Positions 52,055 through 60,500 of a stretch of DNA of 64,000 nt are shown piece by piece; positions within the stretch are counted from its first letter, which is position 1, and the number at the start of each line of letters is the position of its first letter. Source of the stretch: Pseudogemmobacter bohemicus (lineage in GTDB: Bacteria; Pseudomonadota; Alphaproteobacteria; Rhodobacterales; Rhodobacteraceae); the NCBI RefSeq assembly GCF_003290025.1, contig NZ_QNHG01000004.1, positions 480,058 to 544,057 of the forward strand, in the 5' to 3' direction. Both the position numbers and the translations under genes were made by a program. The notes beneath the pieces are model-generated. The model worked only from the letters and a program-made list of their open reading frames with translations. It ran no database searches and had not been told where the DNA came from.

Positions 52055-53497
52055 TCAGGACCCGAAATCGTATCCGGAAATCGCCTTCGGCTCCAGGAAT
52101 TCCTCAAGCCCCCAGATACCGCCTTCGCGGGCGCGGCCGGATTGTTTGACGCCGCCGAAGAACACGCCGGCGCCGCGCGACTTGCCGTTCATCTCGACCA
52201 TGCCGGCGACCAGCGCGCGGCCAAGCCGGTTGGCACGGGTCTGATCTTCGGTCTGGACATAATTGGTCAGCCCGTAAGGCGTGTCATTGGCGATGGCGAC
52301 CGCCTCTTCCTCGCTGTCAAACGGGATGATCGACAGGACCGGGCCGAAGATCTCCTCGCGCTCGATGGTCATGCCCGGCGTCACATCGGCAAAGACGGTC
52401 GGTCTGACATAGAAGCCGCGATTGAAGCCCTCGGGCAGGTCCGGGCCACCGGCGACGAGGCGGGCGCCCTCTTCGATCCCCTTGCGGATATAGGCCTGGA
52501 TCTGATCCCATTGCCGTTTGTTCACCACCGGGCCGATATGGTTCCCGGGCTGATCCGCCGGCCCGACCGTGATCGCATTGGCGAGATCTGCGGCCTCGGC
52601 CACCACGCGGTCATAGACCGGCCGCTCGACCAGCAGGCGCGAGGGCGCATTGCAGCTTTGCCCGGTATTTTCCATCATCCTGGCCACCGACCAGCGCACC
52701 GCATCGGGCCGCGCATCGGCGAAAAGCAGGTTTGCCCCCTTGCCGCCAAGTTCCAGCGTCACCCGTTTCAGCGTCTCGGCGGCGGCCTTCGAGATCGCGC
52801 GCCCCGCCCGGGTCGAGCCGGTAAAGGAGATCATCTCGACATCGCTATGCGTGGAGAGCTGCGATCCCACCCCTGCCCCATCGCCATTCACCAGGTTGAA
52901 GACGCCGGCCGGAATTCCCGCCGCGTGGCAGAATTCGGCGAACATCATCGCATCAAGCGGCGCCTCTTCCGAGGGTTTCAGCACACAGGTGCAGCCCGCC
53001 AGCATCGCCGGAATTGCCTTCAGCGCGATCTGATTCACCGGCCAGTTCCAGGGCGTGATCAGCCCCACGACGCCAATCGGCTCCAGCGCGATAGCCGCGC
53101 CCGGCGCGTGATCGCCCAGCGGGCGGATCCATTCGATATGCTCGAAAGCGCGCAGGAAGTTGGTGGTATGCCAGGGCAGGCAGGGCGCCTGCTCGGCCAG
53201 CGCAAAGTCAATCGGCGCCCCCATCTCCATCGCGATCACTTCGGCGAATTCCTGCTTCCTCGCCTCGTACTGGTCGAGGATAGCCGCCACCAGCCGCGCG
53301 CGTTCCGCCGGAGGCGTCGCCCGCCAGGCCGGCAGCGCGACCTTTGCCGCCGCAACGGCGCGGTCGGTATCGGCCTGATCCCCCAGCGAAATCACCGCGC
53401 AGGGCTCTTCATTCGACGGGTTGATCACCTGATAATCACGGGCCTTCGCGGGCGCGACCCAGGCGCCATTGATGTAGAATTCGCGTTTGATAAGCAT
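52055..53497 (-). CDS. NAD(P)-dependent aldehyde dehydrogenase
   Basis: A 480-residue ALDH-superfamily enzyme oxidising an aldehyde to the acid. Conserved parts: GLITPWNWPVNQIALKAIPAMLAGCTCVLKPSEEAP (cofactor-binding, about residues 135-170), ISFTGSTRAGRAI, LELGGKGANL with the catalytic Glu (about 247) and GQSCNAPSRLLV with the catalytic Cys (about 282). The preferred start MLIKREFYINGAWV at 53497 has GAGG upstream. The upstream region has the palindrome TTTGATCAAA, shared with the aminotransferase promoter at 35 kb. Substrate unknown. Confidence 0.92.
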   Translation of the reverse strand: MLIKREFYINGAWVAPAKARDYQVINPSNEEPCAVISLGDQADTDRAVAAAKVALPAWRATPPAERARLVAAILDQYEARKQEFAEVIAMEMGAPIDFALAEQAPCLPWHTTNFLRAFEHIEWIRPLGDHAPGAAIALEPIGVVGLITPWNWPVNQIALKAIPAMLAGCTCVLKPSEEAPLDAMMFAEFCHAAGIPAGVFNLVNGDGAGVGSQLSTHSDVEMISFTGSTRAGRAISKAAAETLKRVTLELGGKGANLLFADARPDAVRWSVARMMENTGQSCNAPSRLLVERPVYDRVVAEAADLANAITVGPADQPGNHIGPVVNKRQWDQIQAYIRKGIEEGARLVAGGPDLPEGFNRGFYVRPTVFADVTPGMTIEREEIFGPVLSIIPFDSEEEAVAIANDTPYGLTNYVQTEDQTRANRLGRALVAGMVEMNGKSRGAGVFFGGVKQSGRAREGGIWGLEEFLEPKAISGYDFGS

Positions 53498-53571
53498 ATC
53501 CGGCCTCGATTGCGGGTTTGACAGAGTGCAGGAGCCACGCTGGCAGCGGTGACTCGGGGCGGCTGACAGGA

Positions 53572-53581
53572 TTTGATCAAA
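53572..53581. promoter_or_regulatory. Palindrome TTTGATCAAA upstream of aldehyde dehydrogenase
   Basis: Lies 75 bases before the aldehyde dehydrogenase start in an AT-rich patch (GATTTGATCAAAATTAA). Identical 10-mer to that in the promoter at 35180-35189; in both copies TTA follows closely on the plus strand. A likely operator, regulator unknown. Confidence 0.45.
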
Positions 53582-53819
53582 ATTAACCTGTTCCCGGGCC
53601 AGGAAGCAAGCCTGTTCCCGCGCCGCGCGCGATATCCTCCGCCCGGCATCCAAAGGGAAATCCGCTGCGCGAGGCCCCTCCCCGACGCCAGAAACCTTCC
53701 TCTTCCTGCGATGATTTCAGGAAAGCCGTTCTAATTTGCCGCGATGTTCACCGGAGGGGGATGAAATATCCTCCCACAAGGCATAAATCTCGCTCAGGAA
53801 ATTCCCGAGGAGTCCTTCC

Positions 53820-54476
53820 ATGTCCGTGCGTATCAACGACATCGCCCCCGACTTCACCGCCGAGACCACCTCCGGCACCATCAAATTCCACGACTGGCTT
53901 GGCGACAGCTATGGCCTTCTGTTCAGCCATCCGCGCGATTTCACTCCGGTTTGCACCACCGAATTCGCCGCCGTGGCCCAGCTCGCCCCGGAATGGACAA
54001 AGCGCGGCATCAAGGTGATCGGCCTCTCGATCGACGGCAAAGCCGACCATGAGAAATGGAAGCGCGATATCGAGGCCTTCGGCGGCGCCCCGGCCGATTT
54101 CCCGATCATCGACGATACCAGCCTCGCGGTCTCCAAGGCCTATGACCTGCTGCCCGCCGATTACTACATCCCGACCGAGGGCCGCACCCCCGCCCATACC
54201 GCCACGGTGCGCGCGGTCTATTTCATCGGGCCGGACAAGAAAGTCCGCTTCACCATCTACTATCCGATGTCGGTGGGCCGCAACTTTGCCGAGATCCTGC
54301 GCGCCGTTGACGCCGTGCTGCTGACCGATGGCAAGCCGCTCGCCGCCCCGGCCAACTGGGAGCCCGGCCAGGACGTCATCGTGGCGCTCAGCCTCAATAA
54401 CGAACAGGCGGAAGAAAAATACGGGCCGCTCGACATCCGCCTGCCCTATCTGCGCTTTGCGAAACAGCCGGGCTGA
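53820..54476 (+). CDS. 1-Cys peroxiredoxin (Prx6 type)
   Basis: A 218-residue thiol peroxidase that reduces hydrogen peroxide and alkyl hydroperoxides. The peroxidatic Cys45 lies in the motif HPRDFTPVCTTE. The Prx6-type segments DGKADHEKWKRDIEAF, YYPMSVGRNFAEILRAVDAV and a C-terminal dimerisation tail follow, and the usual resolving Cys is absent, marking the 1-Cys class. GAGGAG lies eight bases before the ATG. Single gene with a strong terminator at 54497. Confidence 0.95.
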   Translation: MSVRINDIAPDFTAETTSGTIKFHDWLGDSYGLLFSHPRDFTPVCTTEFAAVAQLAPEWTKRGIKVIGLSIDGKADHEKWKRDIEAFGGAPADFPIIDDTSLAVSKAYDLLPADYYIPTEGRTPAHTATVRAVYFIGPDKKVRFTIYYPMSVGRNFAEILRAVDAVLLTDGKPLAAPANWEPGQDVIVALSLNNEQAEEKYGPLDIRLPYLRFAKQPG

Positions 54477-54496
54477 GGCACCAAAGCATAAACAAC

Positions 54497-54528
54497 AAAG
54501 GGGAGGCACGCTGCCTCCCCTTTTCAAT
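54497..54528. terminator. Rho-independent terminator after the peroxiredoxin gene
   Basis: A 12-bp stem (AAAGGGGAGGCA / TGCCTCCCCTTT) with a 3-base loop and T-rich tail TTCAATTT on the plus strand. It lies between two convergent genes and can act in both directions. Confidence 0.9.
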
Positions 54529-54564
54529 TTGATTTATTGATTGAACGATCTCGCGGAAAGCGGC

Positions 54565-55083
54565 TCAGTTCGGATAGATAAAGCCGTTGATCGGATAGGA
54601 AGAGATCCCCATCTCGCCCGCCACACGCTCGACCTTGACGTCGCTCCAGTCATTTTTATCCGAGACATCAACCACTTTCATATTCATCTGAACCTTGTTC
54701 TTGATCCAGTTGGCATGGTTGACGCGGATCTCGCGCTCCGAGACCACTTCCGAGACCACTGCGATATGGCCGCGCGACATTTGGCGCGTCGCGGCGAAAG
54801 CCATCACGGCACCCGGGCGGGGCTGGCTGCCGCGCTCATATTGGCCGGCGGCCGCATTCCACCAGGTTTTCGCATCGCCGCGCAGATCAACGCCGCTTGC
54901 GGTGCGGGCGAAAGGCACGCACCAGACGCGCTGACCAAGGGACTGCTTCTGCTTTGCCTCCAGCAACGCCATCGCCTGGCGACCCGAATCAAGGCTGCTG
55001 AAGATCGACGGATCCGGAACCTCCGGGGCAATATCGCGGCCCATACAGGCGCTCAGGGTCAGAGCGGCACAGAGAACGGCCAT
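54565..55083 (-). CDS. CHAP-domain lipoprotein, putative peptidoglycan amidase
   Basis: A 172-residue exported protein. Its short signal ends in the lipobox LSAC (Cys13), so it should be anchored to a membrane by lipid. The CHAP domain has the catalytic Cys55 in QRVWCVPFARTASGV and His106 in SRGHIAVVSEV, with WWNAAAGQYERG and RPGAVMAF between them, typical of amidases that cut peptidoglycan peptides. The unusual short N-terminus could also reflect a start further upstream. Single gene. Confidence 0.82.
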   Translation of the reverse strand: MAVLCAALTLSACMGRDIAPEVPDPSIFSSLDSGRQAMALLEAKQKQSLGQRVWCVPFARTASGVDLRGDAKTWWNAAAGQYERGSQPRPGAVMAFAATRQMSRGHIAVVSEVVSEREIRVNHANWIKNKVQMNMKVVDVSDKNDWSDVKVERVAGEMGISSYPINGFIYPN

Positions 55084-55461
55084 GCTCCGGAGAAGCGGTT
55101 TGCAGCGCTGAAAATCATAAGGTCCCGTTCCGGCGTAGTCTCGTTGATCTGCTCATGGCCCGGTCTGCGCCGGGCTTTGGCAGGACAAAGCCGGGGAAAC
55201 AGATTTGAATCAAGTTTTTGTTTCGGCATATTTCGGAGACTGGCGGATCTTTGCCAGGTGCTGCAGCGCAGCAAGCATAAATCGCCGATTTCCCGGTTAT
55301 TTCAGGCCATTTTCGCCTGATTTCACGCCAGATCCGGGGTGCGTGGTGCAAGATGCGCCGGATCAAGCCTTTTTTGCCCTGATCACGAAATTTGCAAAAC
55401 CGCCGCTTTCTGCCCTGCCGCATCGCGTGATGCGCGGCCCCGGCAGCGGCTCAGACCTGCC
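55084..55461. other. Intergenic stretch without recognised gene
   Basis: AT-richer than the surroundings, especially 55200-55400. It should carry the promoter of the CHAP lipoprotein gene. No gene, tRNA or clear terminator seen. Confidence 0.45.
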
Positions 55462-55860
55462 TCACCCCTGGGTTTCGCGGATTTCCAACAGCCTGCCATC
55501 GGCGTCGAAGACCAGCACAAGGAACAGGGTGTCGATCCATTGCAGCCCCATCTCATAGGTCCAGTATTGCTCTGTACCCTGTCCCGCGACCTGCCCGGCG
55601 ACCGGATCGGAGACCTGATCGGCGGGGCCAGGCAGGACCCGTACCTCCTCTTGCGTCATCCCGGGTTTCAAAACCGTGCGAAGCGCGTCCCACATGCCCG
55701 CACGCGGCTCCTGGCACTCGAAGCCCAGCACCTTGTCGGGACACCAGGCCGGTCGCCGGTTTTCGCGAAAAGCCTCGCTGTCAAAGGCCATAAGCGGCCC
55801 GGCACCGATGGCCAGCATCAGCGGGGAAAGCATCGCGAACCGCTGCATTAGTCTGATCAC
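55462..55860 (-). CDS. Exported protein with BamE/SmpA-like domain
   Basis: A 132-residue protein with a signal peptide (cleavage near GPLMAFD). The C-terminal part, LKPGMTQEEVRVLPGPADQVS followed by EQYWTYEMG and TLFLVLVFDADGRLLEIRE, resembles the small alpha/beta domain of BamE (SmpA/OmlA), but no lipobox Cys is present, so it is not a standard BamE. Two other cysteines (PAWCPDK and GFECQE) may form a disulphide. Function unknown. It lies 72 bases downstream of the hydroxyacid dehydrogenase operon. Confidence 0.55.
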   Translation of the reverse strand: MIRLMQRFAMLSPLMLAIGAGPLMAFDSEAFRENRRPAWCPDKVLGFECQEPRAGMWDALRTVLKPGMTQEEVRVLPGPADQVSDPVAGQVAGQGTEQYWTYEMGLQWIDTLFLVLVFDADGRLLEIRETQG

Positions 55861-55932
55861 CGCATCGCCCTCCGCCAGCCCCGCCGGTGATCATCCGGAA
55901 CCGCCCCGGCAAGTCGGGGAAACCGGCCGGCC

Positions 55933-57078
55933 TCAGCGAAAGCGCAGATTGTCGCGGTTCAGCGCGGCGATGTTCTTCGCCCCCATCAGCCGCATGTCGC
56001 GGATCAGCTCGGCCTTCATCTGGCCAAGCGCGCGCTCGATCCCGGCCTGCCCTGCTGCGGCCAGCGCAAACAGATAGAACCGCCCGAGCCCCACCGCCTT
56101 TGCCCCGAGGCTCAGCGCTTTCAGCACATGCGTCCCACGCTGGATGCCGCCGTCAATCATCACATCAAGCCGGTCGCCCACCGCCTGCACCACCTCATCC
56201 AGCTGATCAAAGCCGGTGCGCGATCCGTCAAGCTGCCGCCCGCCATGGTTCGACAGCACAATCCCCGAACAGCCGATATCGGCGGCGCGGCGCGCGTCTT
56301 CGGTGCTCATCACGCCTTTCAGGCAGAACTCGCCACCCCATTCCGCGCGCAAAGCCTCGACATCATCCCAGGTCATCGAAGGGTCGAGCATCTCGGTGAA
56401 ATAGCGCCCGATGGTCAGGCTGTCGCCCTTCATGTCGATATGCGCATCCAGTTGCGGCAGGCTGAATTTCTCATGGGTGACATAGTTGATCCCCCAGGCC
56501 GGCTTGATCGCGAACTGGAACATACCGCCCAGCGTCAGCCGGAATGGGATCGAAAAACCCGTGCGCAGATCGCGCTCCCGATTGCCGCCGGTGATACTGT
56601 CCACCGTCAGCATCATCACATTGATGCCAGCCTCTTTCGCCGATTGCATCATGGCGCGGTTCAGGCCCCGGTCCTTGTGGAAATAGAACTGATAGACCTG
56701 CGGATTTTTGTGTTTCTGCTTCAGCTCGGCCAGCGAGACGGTGCCCAGCGAGGAACAGCCGAACATGGTGCCATAGGCCTCGGCCGCCGCCCCCGTGGCG
56801 CGCTCGCCCTCATGGTGGAACAGCCGCTGCAACGCGGTCGGGGACAGATAGACCGGCAGATCCAGTTTCTGCCCCATCACCGTGGTCGAGAGGTCGATAT
56901 CGGCCACGCCCCGCAGGATATTCGGCACCAGATCGACGGTCTCGAAGGCGGCGGTATTCCGGCGCAGCGTCACCTCGTCATCGGCGGCGCCGTCGATATA
57001 GTTGAAGATAGGCCCCGGCAGGCGGCGCTTTGCCAGGCGGCGGAAGTCGTGGAAATTATGGCAATCGCTCAGGCGCAT
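55933..57078 (-). CDS. FMN-dependent alpha-hydroxyacid dehydrogenase, second paralogue
   Basis: A 381-residue LldD/glycolate-oxidase-type flavoenzyme oxidising an L-2-hydroxyacid. The family markers are present: FNYIDGAADDEVTLRRN near the start, YLSPTALQRLFHHEGE, the FMN/catalytic block SNHGGRQLDGSRTGFDQL with the His base (about residue 270), and MIDGGIQRGTHVLKALSLGAKAVGLGR. The GSRTGFDQL stretch differs from lactate-specific members. It ends the minus-strand operon, 14 bases after the second permease, so its substrate is probably what the transporter imports. Confidence 0.88.
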   Translation of the reverse strand: MRLSDCHNFHDFRRLAKRRLPGPIFNYIDGAADDEVTLRRNTAAFETVDLVPNILRGVADIDLSTTVMGQKLDLPVYLSPTALQRLFHHEGERATGAAAEAYGTMFGCSSLGTVSLAELKQKHKNPQVYQFYFHKDRGLNRAMMQSAKEAGINVMMLTVDSITGGNRERDLRTGFSIPFRLTLGGMFQFAIKPAWGINYVTHEKFSLPQLDAHIDMKGDSLTIGRYFTEMLDPSMTWDDVEALRAEWGGEFCLKGVMSTEDARRAADIGCSGIVLSNHGGRQLDGSRTGFDQLDEVVQAVGDRLDVMIDGGIQRGTHVLKALSLGAKAVGLGRFYLFALAAAGQAGIERALGQMKAELIRDMRLMGAKNIAALNRDNLRFR

Positions 57079-57092
57079 GGGTCGGATCCGGT

Positions 57093-58070
57093 TCAGACAG
57101 TTGTGCGGAAATGGCGCTCGCGTCCGTATAGCGAGACGAGCAGCAGGATGATCGCGCCAAAGGCAGCCTGTACCGAGGCGGGCGAGAAGTTCAAGCCGAT
57201 CAGCAGCGTATTGATCTCGGTCAGCACCAGCACACCCGCGATGGTGCCGATGTAACTCCCGCGTCCACCGATCAGCGCGGCGCCTCCGACGACCACAGCC
57301 GCAATGGTCTGGAAGAGGTAGGGCTGGCCGACATCGCCGTAAGCCGAGCCGGTAAAGCCCAGCAGCAGGATCCCCGCAAGTGCCGCGAAAAATGCCGATG
57401 CCGCGAAGGTCGAGGTCCAGATCCAGAGCGGGTTGATCAGCGCCCAGGGCGCCGCCCCCGGGTTCGAGCCAAGCGCGTAAAGCTGACGTCCCCAGGGCGT
57501 GCGCTCCATCACCAGCACGACGAGGAGAATCAGGACCAGCAACGCCGGGATCAAAGCCGGCACCGGCAGCGGGCCGAAAGAACCTCCGATCGAGACGAAG
57601 GCCGAGACCGCTTTCGGGGCGGAGCCTGCCGGGAAGCCTTTGGTCCAGATCAGCACCAGGCCCTGGACGATCATGCCGATGCCCAAAGTCACGATCAGCG
57701 GGTGGATGTTCAGCCCCTTCGAGAGCGCCCCGTTCAGCGCCCCGATCATGATGGCAAGACCAAAGACCACCAGACAGACCAGCCCGAAATGCCAGCCCTG
57801 CCCGTATAACTGGGCCGCGACCACATTGGCGAAGCCGATCACGAAAGGGATCGACAGATCGATGCCACCCAGGATCACCACCAGCGTCTGCCCGACCGAG
57901 GCCACCGCCAGCAGCGCCGCAATCACCAGCAGCGCCCTTATCGCAAAGGGCGCCGAATAGCCCGGGATCAACAGGGTGCCGATCAGATGCAGCGCGCCCG
58001 CAACCAGGAAAGCGCCAAAGATGCGGGCCTTCATTCCGGTGAAAATCTGTCCCGTGAAAATCCGGCTCAT
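57093..58070 (-). CDS. RbsC-type sugar ABC permease, second subunit
   Basis: A 325-residue inner-membrane permease of the ribose/branched-type (BPD_transp_2) family with about nine hydrophobic helices. Family motifs include GGIDLSIPFVIGFANVVAAQL, IHPLIVTLGIGMIVQGLVLIWTKG and GGAALIGGRGSYIGTIAGVLVL. Its ATG overlaps the previous permease stop by four bases, indicating coupling. It should pair with the permease at 58067-58999 as a heterodimer. Confidence 0.92.
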   Translation of the reverse strand: MSRIFTGQIFTGMKARIFGAFLVAGALHLIGTLLIPGYSAPFAIRALLVIAALLAVASVGQTLVVILGGIDLSIPFVIGFANVVAAQLYGQGWHFGLVCLVVFGLAIMIGALNGALSKGLNIHPLIVTLGIGMIVQGLVLIWTKGFPAGSAPKAVSAFVSIGGSFGPLPVPALIPALLVLILLVVLVMERTPWGRQLYALGSNPGAAPWALINPLWIWTSTFAASAFFAALAGILLLGFTGSAYGDVGQPYLFQTIAAVVVGGAALIGGRGSYIGTIAGVLVLTEINTLLIGLNFSPASVQAAFGAIILLLVSLYGRERHFRTTV

Positions 58071-58999
58071 GCATGGCTCCTTTTCGCGCCGCGATCCTGG
58101 AGCGCGATCAGCACGACCGCGCTGACAAGGATCGCGCCATAAGCGACCTGCAGCACATAGGTCGAGAGGTTGAACGTGGTCAGCAGGCTTTGCAGCAGGA
58201 AGATGTCAAAGGCTCCGATCGCGGCCCCCAGCAGGCCGCCTTTGCCGCCGGCAAGGCTGACGCCGCCAAGCGCCACGGCGGCAATCGCGATCAGCGTGTA
58301 ATTGGCGCCCACCTTCGGATCCGCCGACCCGATCAGCGCGGTCAGCATCATCCCCGCCGCCGCCGCCAGCAGGCCTGTGATTACATAGGCTAGGAAGCGG
58401 ATCAGCGAGACCGGCACCCCGGCTGTATAGGCCGCGCGGTCGTCCGAGCCCACCGCCATCAGCTGGTCATTGAAGGGTGTGCGGCTCAGCGCCCACCAGA
58501 TCAGGGCGATCACGCCAAGCGGCAGAAAGCTCCAGCCCCCCGCCATGGCCTTCAGCCAGTCCGGCGCCGGGCCGACAGGGGCGGGCAGGATGGTCAGGGT
58601 CAGCCCGCCAAGGATCAGATAGGTTCCCAGCGTCGCCACGATGGGCTGCACCCGTACCACCACCGCCATGAACCCGTTGAAAGCCCCGATCAGCCCGCCG
58701 ATCAGCAGCGCGGCCGGCCAGAGGATCAAAGGCGAGGCGAGCCCATGATCAAGGTAAAGCACCTTGATCACCACCGCCGAGACCAGCGCCATCACCGGCC
58801 CGACGGAGATGTCGATACCGCCCCGCCCGGCAAGGATCACCGGCGTCGAGGCCAGAGCCGCCCCGATCAGCGGCGCCGCCATGCCCAGAAGCGTCCCCCA
58901 GGCCGCAGGGTGAAACCGCGCCGGATTCATCACCAGATTGGCCACCAGCAGCACGATCAGAATCGCGATCGCAAAGGTATAGCGTCCCATCAGGCGCAT
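58067..58999 (-). CDS. RbsC-type sugar ABC permease, first subunit
   Basis: A 310-residue permease of the same family as its neighbour, with hydrophobic helices throughout and the motifs AGRGGIDISVGPVMALVSAVVIKV and VALGGVSLAGGKGGLLGAAIGAFDIFLLQSLLT. Its start codon overlaps the stop of the second ATPase by one base (TGATG). Two different permeases suggest a heterodimeric channel. Confidence 0.92.
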   Translation of the reverse strand: MRLMGRYTFAIAILIVLLVANLVMNPARFHPAAWGTLLGMAAPLIGAALASTPVILAGRGGIDISVGPVMALVSAVVIKVLYLDHGLASPLILWPAALLIGGLIGAFNGFMAVVVRVQPIVATLGTYLILGGLTLTILPAPVGPAPDWLKAMAGGWSFLPLGVIALIWWALSRTPFNDQLMAVGSDDRAAYTAGVPVSLIRFLAYVITGLLAAAAGMMLTALIGSADPKVGANYTLIAIAAVALGGVSLAGGKGGLLGAAIGAFDIFLLQSLLTTFNLSTYVLQVAYGAILVSAVVLIALQDRGAKRSHA

Positions 59000-59718
59000 C
59001 AGCCGGCCCTCCCGAACATGGCGGCGATGACGGCGGCGGTCTGCATCGCCTCTCCCGCCAGTTCCGCCGCGATTTCATGGTCGCGAAACACAAGGACACG
59101 GTGGCTCAGCGCCAGGATCTCCTCGATCTCGGAAGAAAGGATCACCAGCGCCATGCCGCCTTGCGCCAGATCGCGGAACAGATCGTATAGCAGATGCCGC
59201 GTGGCCACATCGACGCCACGGGTCGGATCGTTCAGCAGCAGAACCTCGGGCTCGCGCGCAAGCGCCCGTGCCAGCAGCACTTTTTGCTGATTGCCGCCCG
59301 AAAGCGCGGTGATCGGCGCCTCGGGAGAGGGCGCTTTTATCTGCAGCCGCTCGCGCCAGGTCTCATAGCGGGCGCGGCGCGCGGCGGGCGAGATCAGCGG
59401 GCCACGGCGGTCGCGCCCGGCGGTCGCAATGGCGAAATTGTCAAGGATCGAGAGGCCCGGGAAAATGCCGGTCGAGCGGCGGTCACGCGGCACATAAACG
59501 ATGCGGGCGCGTCCGGCCTCGCGGAAATTCGCGATGCGGGTGCCGTTCAGCGCCACCGTGCCAGGGATCTTTTCCAGCCCGGCAAGACTGCGCAGGAACT
59601 GGTCCTGGCCATGGCCGTCCAGCCCGGCAAGGCCCAGGATCTCGCCGGGGGCGACCCGGGCGGAAATCGCGCCCACGCCGGGGCGCAGCACAAGGCCCTT
59701 TGCGCTCAGCTCAGCCAT
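58999..59718 (-). CDS. Sugar ABC ATPase, C-terminal-half equivalent of RbsA
   Basis: A 239-residue ATPase-like protein corresponding to the second half of fused RbsA-type ATPases. The signature ALSGGNQQKVLLARALAREPEVLLLNDPTRGVD (about residues 136-168) is exactly the second-half type. Walker A is degenerate, GLDGHGQDQFLRSLAG, as usual for this half, so it probably binds but poorly hydrolyses ATP. The ATG overlaps the stop of the first ATPase by eight bases. It should dimerise with that protein. Confidence 0.88.
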   Translation of the reverse strand: MAELSAKGLVLRPGVGAISARVAPGEILGLAGLDGHGQDQFLRSLAGLEKIPGTVALNGTRIANFREAGRARIVYVPRDRRSTGIFPGLSILDNFAIATAGRDRRGPLISPAARRARYETWRERLQIKAPSPEAPITALSGGNQQKVLLARALAREPEVLLLNDPTRGVDVATRHLLYDLFRDLAQGGMALVILSSEIEEILALSHRVLVFRDHEIAAELAGEAMQTAAVIAAMFGRAG

Positions 59719-60439
59719 GCCGCCCCCCTTCCGGCGCCATCAGCGCCAGCAGATCGGCGGGCGCGGCATCCCCGCGCGGCCCCGAGCGCACCACCTGCCC
59801 CGAACGCAGCACCGAAATATCGTCTGAAAGCGCCATGACCTCATCCATGCGATGGGTGATGAACAAAAGCGCCGCCCCCGTCGCCGCAGTCCGTTTCATA
59901 AAGGCAAAGACGGAATCGCGGTCGGCGAAATCCAGAGCGGCGGTGATCTCATCCAGGATCAGCACGCGCGGATCGCGCGCGACGGCCCGGGCCAGTACAA
60001 CCAGCTGCTGCGACGCCAGCGGCAGCGCCCCCGCCAGCGCATCGGGGTCGATGCGGGTGCAGGCAAAGCGCGAAAGCACCGCCTCCGCCCGGGCGCGGCG
60101 CGCCTCACGCGGGATATGGCGGCGAAAAAGCCCGTCAAGGCCCAGGAGGATATTGTCGGTCACGCTGCGGTCGGGCGCGATCAGCACTTCCTGAAAAGCG
60201 GTGGCGAAACCGGCCTTGCGAAAGCCGGCGGGGTTGCGGGCGGTGACCGCGCGCCCCTCCATCAGGATGGTGCCGCTGTCAGGCGCCACGATGCCCGACA
60301 GGAGTTTCACCAGCGTCGATTTCCCCGAGCCGTTTTCGCCAAGGATCGTGTGGATGGTGCCGGGGCGAAAGCGGATCGTGGCCTCGCTGAGCGCCAGCGT
60401 CTCGCCATAGCGCTTTGTCAGGCCGGAAATCTCCAGCAT
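59711..60439 (-). CDS. Sugar ABC ATPase, N-terminal-half equivalent of RbsA
   Basis: A 242-residue ATPase equivalent to the first half of RbsA. Walker A GENGSGKSTLVKLLSG (about residues 35-50) and Walker B RVLILDEITAALD (about 160) are intact. The signature region reads LPLASQQLVVLARAVA in place of LSVAxQQxVEIAKAL, as in first halves. Two ATGs lie six bases apart; the second (60439) is better spaced from AAAGG. In most relatives both halves are one protein of about 500 residues; here they are two overlapping genes. Confidence 0.88.
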   Translation of the reverse strand: MLEISGLTKRYGETLALSEATIRFRPGTIHTILGENGSGKSTLVKLLSGIVAPDSGTILMEGRAVTARNPAGFRKAGFATAFQEVLIAPDRSVTDNILLGLDGLFRRHIPREARRARAEAVLSRFACTRIDPDALAGALPLASQQLVVLARAVARDPRVLILDEITAALDFADRDSVFAFMKRTAATGAALLFITHRMDEVMALSDDISVLRSGQVVRSGPRGDAAPADLLALMAPEGGRHG

Positions 60440-60500
60440 CGTCATGCCTTTCGTGCCATGCCGCGCGCACCCTTCGGCGCGCGCGGTTTTGGGGGCCGGA

